A stretch of DNA of 62,288 nucleotides from a virus: IMG/VR virus record IMGVR_UViG_3300015371_000033, positions 1-62,288 of that record, one strand, 5' to 3'. Numbering within the stretch: the first letter of the stretch is position 1; each line of letters opens with the position of its first letter. The translations under genes were made by a program, and so were the position numbers. A model generated the notes under the pieces. The model saw only the letters and a program-made list of their open reading frames with translations. It had not been told where the DNA came from and did no database searches. Below are positions 24,812 to 29,916 of this stretch, one piece after another.

Positions 24812-24877
24812 AACCCGGACGGTCCTCCAACTTTGAAGGACCGTTTCGCCGGAATTGCACCGGCTCGTCAGCGGGTT
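24812..24877 (-). ncRNA. Type I hammerhead ribozyme HHR1
   Basis: Minus strand order: stem I AACCCG, core CTGACGAG, stem II GCCGG/CCGGC, core CGAAAC, stem III (9 bp, one G-U), cleavage triplet GTC, stem I partner CGGGTT. Predicted cut is between 24818 and 24817. The stop TAA (24876-24878) of the upstream gene opens stem I, 4 nt before the core. It is the last (most downstream) copy of the array and has the longest stem III loop region. Confidence 0.92.
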
Positions 24878-25187
24878 AGAAGCGCGAGTTGAACTCCCTG
24901 GCCTTCAGGATGCGCTCCAGGATGTCGGGCGGGGTACCCAGGTGAAGAGCGTCGTGCCACTCCTTCCCGTCCCACTCGAAGACGCCCTGGTAGAGATCGC
25001 CCATGTCGATGACGCCGACTGTCTTGCGGCCATCGTCGAACCTGAGCTCCTCCACGTACAGGTCGTACGCGATGTCGGAATCACCATCGTACTGCTCGCG
25101 AAGGTGATCGGTGTCCTGCACGATGGACGCGACGTCGCGGGCCGTACCGTCAGCCCTGCGCTGCAGAGCTTCATGTGCGTCGGTCAT
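24876..25187 (-). CDS. Hypothetical protein (ribozyme-bounded cassette)
   Basis: 103 residues (MTDAHEALQRRADGT...). A helical start, then beta strands DIAYDLYVEELRFDDGRKTVGVIDMGDLYQGVFEWDG. Its ATG overlaps the upstream gene stop (ATGA), so HHR2 and HHR1 would release these two genes as one bicistronic mRNA. No family recognised. Confidence 0.65.
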   Translation of the reverse strand: MTDAHEALQRRADGTARDVASIVQDTDHLREQYDGDSDIAYDLYVEELRFDDGRKTVGVIDMGDLYQGVFEWDGKEWHDALHLGTPPDILERILKAREFNSRF

Positions 25188-25420
25188 GACCGTGACCTAC
25201 GAGCGACCAGCAGGTCGGCCTCGAGATCGAACGGACTCAGCAGCTGGTGGTGCACCGGGTGATCCTGGATCTGCTCCCGCAGCTTCCGACTGATCGTCTG
25301 GAGCCTTACGGTTGCGTAGCCAGGCTCGACCGTCTTCCCCCGCCGCTTGCGAGGCAGTGAGATGACGATGACCGGCGTACCGGCGCTGAGTGGCCCGAAG
25401 GTCTTCCTCAGTACGTGCAT
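25184..25420 (-). CDS. Hypothetical small beta protein
   Basis: 78 residues from ATG at 25420 (AAAGGA six to seven nt upstream). MHVLRKTFGPLSAGTPVIVISLPRKRRGKTVEPGYATVRL has the look of a small SH3/KOW-like barrel, then a polar C-terminus. First gene after the HHR2 cleavage site. Confidence 0.65.
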   Translation of the reverse strand: MHVLRKTFGPLSAGTPVIVISLPRKRRGKTVEPGYATVRLQTISRKLREQIQDHPVHHQLLSPFDLEADLLVARRSRS

Positions 25421-25447
25421 CGGCATTCCTTTCTGGTAGGTTGGCAT

Positions 25448-25501
25448 GCCGGACCCGACCGAAGTCGGGTTTCGTCAGTTGCCAGCTGACTCGTCAGCGG
25501 C
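25448..25501 (-). ncRNA. Type I hammerhead ribozyme HHR2
   Basis: Stem I GCCG/CGGC, core CTGACGAG, stem II GTCAG/CTGAC with a 7-nt loop, CGAAAC, stem III CCCGAC/GTCGGG closed by a UUCG tetraloop, GTC triplet. Predicted cut between 25452 and 25451. The stop TAG at 25501-25503 begins 3 nt before the core. Confidence 0.93.
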
Positions 25502-25959
25502 TACAGGCCGTGCAGCTCGAGCTTGTCCATCGTGGCCTCGTCGATGCCGTTGCTGCCGAACATCATCAGCTTGAGACCGTAGGTGATCCGGCGCTTGATG
25601 AGCTCGCGCAGGACGTCGTCGTTCGGGATGGGCACGCCCAGCTCGAGCTCGTCGCTCAGGCAGCGGCAGGCGTCGGCCCACAGCGGGAGCAGGAAGTCCT
25701 TCGAGAACTCCCAGCCCTGGCCGAACTCGCGGCTCAGCTCGGACGGGAAGTCCTCGTCCCAGGTCTCCCAGTGCTCGACGACCTGGACGCACAGCCGGTT
25801 GGCGTAGCGTGCCCAGGAGCGCGTCGGCTCCTTGAAGAGGACGAACGTCTCGTTGCCGTCCCAGAACACGCGGTCGACGACGTGGGTGAGCCCGTCGCTC
25901 GCAGCGATCAGCCGGTCGCCCGAGACCAGCTCGGCTGCCAGCTTGTTCTGCTTCTGCAT
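25501..25959 (-). CDS. Hypothetical protein (ribozyme-bounded cassette)
   Basis: 152 residues (MQKQNKLAAELVSGDRLIA...). First ~60 residues look beta-rich (LTHVVDRVFWDGNETFVLFK), the rest helical and acidic. The ribosome site GAAAGGA follows CUACCA directly after HHR3. Single-gene product predicted between HHR3 and HHR2. Confidence 0.65.
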   Translation of the reverse strand: MQKQNKLAAELVSGDRLIAASDGLTHVVDRVFWDGNETFVLFKEPTRSWARYANRLCVQVVEHWETWDEDFPSELSREFGQGWEFSKDFLLPLWADACRCLSDELELGVPIPNDDVLRELIKRRITYGLKLMMFGSNGIDEATMDKLELHGL

Positions 25960-25980
25960 GGGTGGATCCTTTCTGGTAGA

Positions 25981-26033
25981 TGACCCGACCCACCCGGAGG
26001 TGGGTTTCGTCCTAACGGACTCGTCAGGGGTCA
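25981..26033 (-). ncRNA. Type I hammerhead ribozyme HHR3
   Basis: The clearest copy: stem I TGACCC/GGGTCA (6 bp), CTGACGAG, stem II GTCC/GGAC with loop GTTA, CGAAAC, stem III CCCACC/GGTGGG with loop TCCG, GTC. Predicted cut between 25987 and 25986. The upstream stop TGA is itself the first three bases of stem I. Confidence 0.95.
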
Positions 26034-26555
26034 GCTCTCCTCCCACTCATCGGAGAGGAGCTCGCAGTTGTGCTGCGAGAGGTAGTCGGTCAAGCCAGCC
26101 AGCAGCTTGTCGGGATCCTGCTCGTGCAGCGGGACGCGGACGTCGATCTTGAAGAGGACGTCGCGCTGCAGCTGCTCTTGGCAGTAGTCCACGACCCAGG
26201 CTTCAGCTGCCTCGCCAGCGGCCTGCTCGTACGCATCGCTGATCTCGTCGATCAGGCCGTAGCGTGAGAAGACCTCGATCTGGTCGTCGCTCATGCCCAG
26301 CTCGCGGTACAGCGACTGCGGAGTGGGGTCGTCGGCATACTCACCGGCGAGCCAGCCACTCGGCAGCGTGTCGAGGATGGCAGGATCCCCATCGGCGAGG
26401 CCCTTCAAGACACGCTTGAAGTCTTCATCCTTGGGATCCGAGCTATCGAAGTACCAGGACGCGGCGTTCACACCGGCCATCCCGCCCAGCTTGCGTGCCT
26501 CTTCGACGAGGACGCTGTGCTGCTTGGGGACTTTGACGCTGTGGGACTCGCTCAT
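26031..26555 (-). CDS. Acidic hypothetical protein (ribozyme-bounded cassette)
   Basis: 174 residues (MSESHSVKVPKQHSVLVEEARKL...). Strongly acidic and mainly helical (DEISDAYEQAAGEAAEAWVV), one Cys pair far apart, no membrane segment. Lies alone between HHR4 and HHR3. Function unknown. Confidence 0.65.
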   Translation of the reverse strand: MSESHSVKVPKQHSVLVEEARKLGGMAGVNAASWYFDSSDPKDEDFKRVLKGLADGDPAILDTLPSGWLAGEYADDPTPQSLYRELGMSDDQIEVFSRYGLIDEISDAYEQAAGEAAEAWVVDYCQEQLQRDVLFKIDVRVPLHEQDPDKLLAGLTDYLSQHNCELLSDEWEES

Positions 26556-26578
26556 TTCGAGCTCCTTCTGGTAGGGTG

Positions 26579-26632
26579 CCCAGACCCCTCTCGCGAGGGG
26601 TTTCGCTGGATTCTCACCAGCTCGTCAGTGGG
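26579..26632 (-). ncRNA. Type I hammerhead ribozyme HHR4
   Basis: Stem I CCCA/TGGG, CTGACGAG, stem II GCTGG/CCAGC (7-nt loop), CGAAAC, stem III CCCCTC/GAGGGG with a GCGA (GNRA) tetraloop, GTC. Predicted cut between 26583 and 26582. Stop TAA at 26633-26635 abuts stem I, 4 nt from the core. Confidence 0.93.
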
Positions 26633-26959
26633 TTATTCCTCGTAGGCTGCAGCCTCTGCAGCTTCAGCCTCGTCGATCGCCTGCTGGTCCTTGCCCTCGT
26701 CGAAGCCGACGTTGTAGCCCATCTCGCGTGCGACTGTGACGAGCGCCACGACCGCAGCCTCGAGTTGGTTCGCCGGGTTCGGCAGCGAGCCGAGATCGAA
26801 CTTGCCGTTGAAGATGCTCTCGATGATCGGCGCGTGGTCCGGGCACTCCTTCTCGAACTTCTCTTCGAGCGCCAGCCAGAACGCCTCGTCGGCTGTGTCC
26901 TCAGGACGGTTGCCCGGGATCATGCCTTCGCTGACTCCCGGTGGTAGGTTGCTGGGCAT
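26633..26959 (-). CDS. Acidic hypothetical protein (ribozyme-bounded cassette)
   Basis: 108 residues from ATG at 26959 with AAGGAGGACGC upstream. Proline-rich N-terminus then amphipathic helices and an Ala/Glu tail (EAEAAEAAAYEE). A second CUACCACC sequence occurs inside its first codons, so an internal start at MIPGNRPED is a weak alternative. Confidence 0.62.
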   Translation of the reverse strand: MPSNLPPGVSEGMIPGNRPEDTADEAFWLALEEKFEKECPDHAPIIESIFNGKFDLGSLPNPANQLEAAVVALVTVAREMGYNVGFDEGKDQQAIDEAEAAEAAAYEE

Positions 26960-26977
26960 GCGTCCTCCTTGTAGATT

Positions 26978-27036
26978 GCCCAGACCCCGCACCTCCGAGC
27001 GGGGTTTCGTCGCGTCGCAGCGACTCGTCAGTGGGC
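26978..27036 (-). ncRNA. Type I hammerhead ribozyme HHR5
   Basis: Stem I GCCCA/TGGGC (5 bp), CTGACGAG, stem II GTCGC/GCGAC, CGAAAC, stem III CCCCGC/GCGGGG (8-nt loop), GTC. Predicted cut between 26983 and 26982. The stop TAG (27040-27042) is 8 nt before the core, the widest stop-core spacing in the set. Confidence 0.93.
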
Positions 27037-27039
27037 TGA

Positions 27040-27222
27040 CTACTTGACCGGCTTGTAGATGTTCAGGCCGATCTTGACGCCGTCGGCACCGGGCACCTGC
27101 TGGTTGCCCTGGCTCGAGGCGATGATGGTCGACTTGCCGCTCGCCGAGGTCCCGTGCTCCTTCTTCAGATCCACGGTGATGACGAGCTTGTTGCCGTTGA
27201 CCTTCATGTCCATGTTCAGCAT
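27040..27222 (-). CDS. Small beta-rich hypothetical protein
   Basis: 60 residues (MLNMDMKVNGNKLVITVDL...). Two beta hairpins flank a Ser/Gly loop SASGKSTIIAS, which superficially resembles a P-loop but lacks the rest of any nucleotide-binding fold in so short a protein. Small proteins with this pattern are common and uncharacterised in phages. Confidence 0.65.
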   Translation of the reverse strand: MLNMDMKVNGNKLVITVDLKKEHGTSASGKSTIIASSQGNQQVPGADGVKIGLNIYKPVK

Positions 27223-27245
27223 GGAGGGCTCCTTTCTGGTAGATT

Positions 27246-27301
27246 AGCCCGACCGCCCGGGTGGGCGGTTTCGCCAGGATCTCACTGGCTCGTCAGGGGC
27301 T
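27246..27301 (-). ncRNA. Type I hammerhead ribozyme HHR6
   Basis: Stem I AGCCC/GGGCT, CTGACGAG, stem II GCCAG/CTGGC (7-nt loop), CGAAAC, stem III CCGCCC/GGGCGG with loop ACCC, GTC. Predicted cut between 27251 and 27250. The TAA stop (27301-27303) ends at the first stem I base, 4 nt from the core. Confidence 0.94.
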
Positions 27302-27846
27302 TAGACCGAGTCGTAGCCGGACGCCTTGGCGCGGGCCATCTCGAACTCGTGCTCCTCGCGATCGCGGAACCGCTTGCCCCACTTGGGGTGGTCGATCCAG
27401 AGATCGCGCATCCTCTTGTAGCCGCGATTCCGCATCAGCGACTTCATGGCGCGGTCGCGCTGGTACCTGGCGACCCACTCCATCGCCTCGCGGTCCGTCA
27501 GATTGTGCGGATACACCATCTGATTGAGGCTGGGGCTGAAGACGACCATCGGCCGGTTCTCCAGCTGGCTGAGGATGTGTGCGACCCGCGTCTGCGGCGA
27601 GCGGAACCAGGGCCGGGTGTAGCCGCGCTCCAGCAGGAACTCGTCGCGCTCGTCGCTGGTGGCGAAGACGCGGCCGTAGCTGTCTGCGGGAGTCCAGCTC
27701 CACTGGTCCCTGTCGTCGTGGATCGTGGTCTGGTCCACGATGCCCGGTGTGTAGGGCTCGTGGCTGACCGGTGACGTTCCGCTCACCGAGAGGCGACGGT
27801 TGCCCGCCACGCGCTCGTTGACGCAGGTGGTCTGCCTTCGGGACAT
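27301..27846 (-). CDS. Hypothetical protein (ribozyme-bounded cassette)
   Basis: 181 residues from ATG at 27846 (GAGGAG upstream). Aromatic and Arg-rich (DQWSWTPADSYGRVF, EMEWVARYQRDRAMKSLMRNRGYKRM). Possibly nucleic-acid binding, but no known motif. It is the largest gene in the cassette array and lies alone between HHR7 and HHR6. Confidence 0.65.
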   Translation of the reverse strand: MSRRQTTCVNERVAGNRRLSVSGTSPVSHEPYTPGIVDQTTIHDDRDQWSWTPADSYGRVFATSDERDEFLLERGYTRPWFRSPQTRVAHILSQLENRPMVVFSPSLNQMVYPHNLTDREAMEWVARYQRDRAMKSLMRNRGYKRMRDLWIDHPKWGKRFRDREEHEFEMARAKASGYDSV

Positions 27847-27874
27847 GGTGCTCTCCTCACTGGTAGTTGGCAGT

Positions 27875-27928
27875 GCCGGACCCACCCGAAGGTGGGTTTC
27901 GCTCGTCGCCAACGAGCTCATCAGCGGC
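27875..27928 (-). ncRNA. Type I hammerhead ribozyme HHR7
   Basis: The only copy with the canonical CTGATGAG core (all others CTGACGAG; position 7 is variable in the family). Stem I GCCG/CGGC, stem II GCTCG/CGAGC, CGAAAC, stem III CCCACC/GGTGGG with UUCG loop, GTC. Predicted cut between 27879 and 27878. Stop TAG (27928-27930) 3 nt before the core. Confidence 0.94.
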
Positions 27929-28209
27929 TAGAGTGGCCAGACCAGGAACTTAGTCTCGCCTTTGTATCGCCCGGTGGGCGTGAAGCGTCGCACGTAGATG
28001 ACTCCGCTGCGACGCCTGTCCCTCAGCTCGATGATCGCGGAGGCTGTGTGCCATCCGCCACCATCCGGCCGGTTCTTCAGGAAGATCCCGGCAGCCTCCA
28101 TCGGGCTTTCGGCCACGACGACCTCCACGCGGGTGGGCCGTGGTCGAGACCAGGAGACCTGGCTGGTGGTGCGACGCGGCTCCCTGTAGATGCCGAATTT
28201 CTTCAGCAT
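27928..28209 (-). CDS. Hypothetical beta-rich protein
   Basis: 93 residues (MLKKFGIYREPRRTT...). Strand-rich (VEVVVAESPMEAAGIFL, ASAIIELRDRRRSGVIYVRRF) and basic. Coupled to the upstream 66-aa gene by TAATG, making a bicistron between HHR8 and HHR7. Confidence 0.62.
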   Translation of the reverse strand: MLKKFGIYREPRRTTSQVSWSRPRPTRVEVVVAESPMEAAGIFLKNRPDGGGWHTASAIIELRDRRRSGVIYVRRFTPTGRYKGETKFLVWPL

Positions 28210-28409
28210 TACTTCAGCTTGCCGAGGATGCCCTCGAGCTCCATCCCGAGCGCGTTGTTCGCCTGGCGCTCGTCCTTGGACGCGCCCTGGTTCCACTCGC
28301 TCGAGAGCTTGCTGCGCTCGGAGCAGACGTCACGCGCTCCCTTCAGCACCTCGCGGATGATGTCGAACTCGCGAGGGTTGAGGTTGAGCGTGATCTTGGC
28401 ATCGGCCAT
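28209..28409 (-). CDS. Small helical hypothetical protein
   Basis: 66 residues (MADAKITLNLNPREFDIIREVLKG...). One beta strand then two helices; no known motif. The ribosome site GAAAGGA follows CUACCA after HHR8 cleavage. Confidence 0.65.
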   Translation of the reverse strand: MADAKITLNLNPREFDIIREVLKGARDVCSERSKLSSEWNQGASKDERQANNALGMELEGILGKLK

Positions 28410-28436
28410 GATGGTTCCTTTCTGGTAGGTGGCGTT

Positions 28437-28495
28437 GCCGGACCGGTCAGCCGGAGCTGGCCGGTTTCGTCCTTTGCCTAGGACTCGTCAGCGGC
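28437..28495 (-). ncRNA. Type I hammerhead ribozyme HHR8 (overlaps coding sequence)
   Basis: Stem I GCCG/CGGC, CTGACGAG, stem II GTCCT/AGGAC, CGAAAC, extended stem III CCGGCCAGC/GCTGACCGG with one C-A mismatch, GTC. Predicted cut between 28441 and 28440. Unlike most copies, the upstream 51-aa frame reads through stem I and the core (encoding ...ADES) and stops at TAG 28478-28480 in the stem II loop. Confidence 0.92.
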
Positions 28496-28633
28496 GTGTG
28501 TCTGGAGGTACTCGTGGAACGCTGCGTGCTTGGCGAGCAGCTCTTCGATCTCTGCGATCGTGTAGGCTGCCCACTTGGCGATGCAGTCCTGGTGGTCGCG
28601 CGGGTTCAGGTCGATGTCGATGTACTCGATCAT
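28478..28633 (-). CDS. Small hypothetical protein ending inside ribozyme HHR8
   Basis: 51 residues (MIEYIDIDLNPRDHQDCIAK...HAADES). Helical and acidic. Its final codons GCT-GAC-GAG-TCC are the ribozyme core and half of stem II, so translation and ribozyme folding compete for the same RNA. Its ATG shares a base with the upstream stop (TGATG). Confidence 0.65.
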   Translation of the reverse strand: MIEYIDIDLNPRDHQDCIAKWAAYTIAEIEELLAKHAAFHEYLQTHAADES

Positions 28634-28737
28634 CACATGTCACCCGTGAGGATCATCGCGACGAGGCAGCCGATGAAGACCGTGCTGCCTACGGCGACGA
28701 CCCAGACCATGAGGAGCAGCTGCAGTGTCTTGGACAT
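28633..28737 (-). CDS. Single-span mini membrane protein
   Basis: 34 residues, MSKT followed by a continuous hydrophobic helix (LQLLLMVWVVAVGSTVFIGCLVAMIL) and a short polar end. GGGAGCC ribosome site. First gene after HHR9; translated as a pair with the 51-aa gene. Confidence 0.65.
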   Translation of the reverse strand: MSKTLQLLLMVWVVAVGSTVFIGCLVAMILTGDM

Positions 28738-28757
28738 GATGGCTCCCTGGTAGGTTA

Positions 28758-28813
28758 TAGCCTGACGAGGGCGGTGCGCCCTCGTTTCGCTCTTCTGAGC
28801 TCGTCAGAGGCTA
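28758..28813 (-). ncRNA. Type I hammerhead ribozyme HHR9
   Basis: Stem I TAGCCT/AGGCTA (6 bp), CTGACGAG, short stem II GCTC/GAGC with loop AGAA, CGAAAC, stem III CGAGGGC/GCCCTCG (7 bp), GTC. Predicted cut between 28764 and 28763. The upstream stop TAG is the first three bases of stem I. Confidence 0.94.
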
Positions 28814-29092
28814 GATGATGACGGAGATCGCGCTGTCGACCAGCTGGTTGATGTGGTTGAAGACCGTGCGTGCTACGTCTTCACCTACCAGCCGCCCGAA
28901 CTCGCCCTCGAAGAACTCCTGCAGGTCGAGCGCCGGGGTGACGCTGTGGTCGATCAGGGCAGCCCACCGCTTGACGTCTTCATAGTCGTAGTCGCGCCGC
29001 TGCTGTGAGTACCTGGTCGAGACGATGACGACGGTCCCGGCCGTGCAATCGATGCGGACATGACTTATGACGTCGTTGATCACGCGAGTCAT
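28811..29092 (-). CDS. Hypothetical protein (ribozyme-bounded cassette)
   Basis: 93 residues (MTRVINDVISHVRIDCTAG...). Beta strand VVIVSTRYSQQ then helices (EDVKRWAALIDH, VARTVFNHINQLVDSAISVII). The leader consists of repeated GAGAGG units (29100-29119) that mimic a Shine-Dalgarno several times. Function unknown. Confidence 0.65.
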   Translation of the reverse strand: MTRVINDVISHVRIDCTAGTVVIVSTRYSQQRRDYDYEDVKRWAALIDHSVTPALDLQEFFEGEFGRLVGEDVARTVFNHINQLVDSAISVII

Positions 29093-29262
29093 GGCTTACT
29101 CCCTCTCCCTCTCCCTCTCCATGCGCGTATGCGCCTGCGCGGACGAGGGCGGTTTGGTAGTTGGCGTTTCTGCACTCCCCTGTACGCATGTATGCGCGTG
29201 CGGGAGGCAGCGGCTGGTAGCTTAGGCCTCGTGTGTGTGCATGCGCATGCGTAGCAGGGCAT
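29089..29262 (-). CDS. Doubtful Arg/His-rich small ORF over a repeat region
   Basis: 57 codons from an ATG with GGAG five nt upstream, just after HHR10, ending in ATGA overlap with the next gene. Those signals favour translation, but the product (CACTHTRP, TRIHAYRG, RRIRAWRGRGRG) merely reflects alternating purine-pyrimidine tracts. It may be a leader region only. Confidence 0.3.
   Translation of the reverse strand: MPCYACACTHTRPKLPAAASRTRIHAYRGVQKRQLPNRPRPRRRIRAWRGRGRGSKP
29098..29119 (-). repeat. Short tandem GAGAGG repeat at a translation start
   Basis: Three-plus units of CCCTCT on the plus strand, giving GAGAGG repeats 7-28 nt before the ATG at 29092 in the mRNA. It may act as a multi-register ribosome binding site. 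Confidence 0.6.
29181..29202. repeat. Alternating purine-pyrimidine tract (22 bp)
   Basis: Strict alternation through TGTACGCATG and TATGCGCGTGCG, flanked by CCCC/GGG so it can also form an imperfect hairpin. A CUACCA copy lies next to it on the minus strand, at about 29152-29157. Confidence 0.65.
29230..29253. repeat. Alternating purine-pyrimidine tract (24 bp)
   Basis: CGTGTGTGTG followed by CATGCGCATGCGTA, fully alternating, with a GCATGCGCATGC palindrome inside. CUACCA follows on the minus strand at about 29214-29219. Same family as the 16.2 kb tracts. Confidence 0.7.
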
Positions 29263-29269
29263 GAGTTCT

Positions 29270-29328
29270 CCAGCCGACGGCCGTAGTCTTACCGGCCGTT
29301 TCGCGGTCTTACCGCTCGTCAGGACTGG
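29270..29328 (-). ncRNA. Type I hammerhead ribozyme HHR10 (overlaps coding sequence)
   Basis: Stem I CCAGTC/GGCTGG (6 bp, one U-G), CTGACGAG, stem II GCGG/CCGC, CGAAAC, stem III CGGCCG/CGGCCG with a 9-nt loop, GTC. Predicted cut between 29276 and 29275. The upstream 43-aa frame reads through stem I and the core and terminates at TAA (29309-29311) in the stem II loop. Confidence 0.9.
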
Positions 29329-29440
29329 TGGGTGGGTCGGCGAGCTCTCCGTCGACCTCCGCGTGGAGTTCTTTGAAGATGCCGACCAGCCAGGCGCTGT
29401 GCCCGGCTCCATCGAGAAGCTCGATGATCTCCGGAGGCAT
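29309..29440 (-). CDS. Small hypothetical protein ending inside ribozyme HHR10
   Basis: 43 residues (MPPEIIELLDGAGHSAWLVG...SPDER) with GAAGGAGACGAA before the ATG. A single amphipathic region and acidic tail. The last codons CCT-GAC-GAG-CGG are ribozyme core, as in the 51-aa gene at HHR8. Confidence 0.6.
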   Translation of the reverse strand: MPPEIIELLDGAGHSAWLVGIFKELHAEVDGELADPPTSPDER

Positions 29441-29477
29441 TTCGTCTCCTTCGGGTAGGTGGCTTGCGGACTTTCGG

Positions 29478-29541
29478 CTAGCCGACGGGCGGACCCGGGT
29501 GGGCCTCGCCCGTTTCGCTCCTGCGAGCTCGTCAGGGCTAG
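29478..29541 (-). ncRNA. Type I hammerhead ribozyme HHR11
   Basis: Stem I CTAGCC/GGCTAG (6 bp), CTGACGAG, stem II GCTC/GAGC with loop GCAG, CGAAAC, a long stem III (CGGGCG then GGCCC pairing with GGGTC then CGCCCG, one bulged A), GTC. Predicted cut between 29484 and 29483. Stop TAG lies within stem I, 2 nt before the core. It is the first copy met by leftward transcription. Confidence 0.93.
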
Positions 29542-29795
29542 AAGGTGATGCAGACGCCGTACTGCGCGTCGATCGTCACCTTGGTGGCCTTCGGCGCGTT
29601 CTTCGGCATGAGCTTCTTGAGCATGTGAGCCACGTGCTGCGGCTTGACGCCCGTGAAGTCCGCCTCGATCCGGCCGGTGGCCTTCTTCGACTTCAGGATC
29701 TCCGTGAGCCGTGCCTTGTACTCCGCCGGTGCGTACTTCGTCGACGGGGCGGTCACCACGGCGATCTGCTCGTCGGTGAGGGTGATGGCGGTCAT
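29538..29795 (-). CDS. Hypothetical protein, first gene of the leftward array
   Basis: 85 residues (MTAITLTDEQIAVVTAPST...). Helical with a beta C-terminus; Lys-rich stretch MLKKLMPKNAPKATKV. Preceded by CUACCAGTTCCAGGAGGAACTCGC, in which TTCC/GGAA could mask the ribosome site. No family recognised. Confidence 0.62.
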   Translation of the reverse strand: MTAITLTDEQIAVVTAPSTKYAPAEYKARLTEILKSKKATGRIEADFTGVKPQHVAHMLKKLMPKNAPKATKVTIDAQYGVCITF

Positions 29796-29843
29796 GCGAG
29801 TTCCTCCTGGAACTGGTAGGTGCAGCCTTTCGGCCGCCGACCC

Positions 29844-29916
29844 GGTAGGGCCGCCGAAGCGTCGAGATCCGTCCCGGCCGTAGCGGGTGACGGGTCGGCG
29901 CTTCGACCGCCCTACC
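29844..29916. repeat. Long inverted repeat (16 of 18 bp arms)
   Basis: GGTAGGGCCGCCGAAGCG at 29844-29861 and its near-perfect reverse complement at 29899-29916, separated by 37 bp. In leftward RNA it would form a stable stem in the 5' UTR of the whole early operon. Confidence 0.7.

Noticed and set aside
27040-27222. P-loop-like SASGKST in a 60-aa protein
   Set aside because: Too short for an NTPase fold and without a Walker B; most likely a coincidental loop.
24812-29541. Reading the repeated spacers as rho-independent terminators or a CRISPR-like array
   Set aside because: Stem sequences differ, there are no U-tracts and no uniform repeat-spacer lengths; the fixed catalytic core explains the pattern better.
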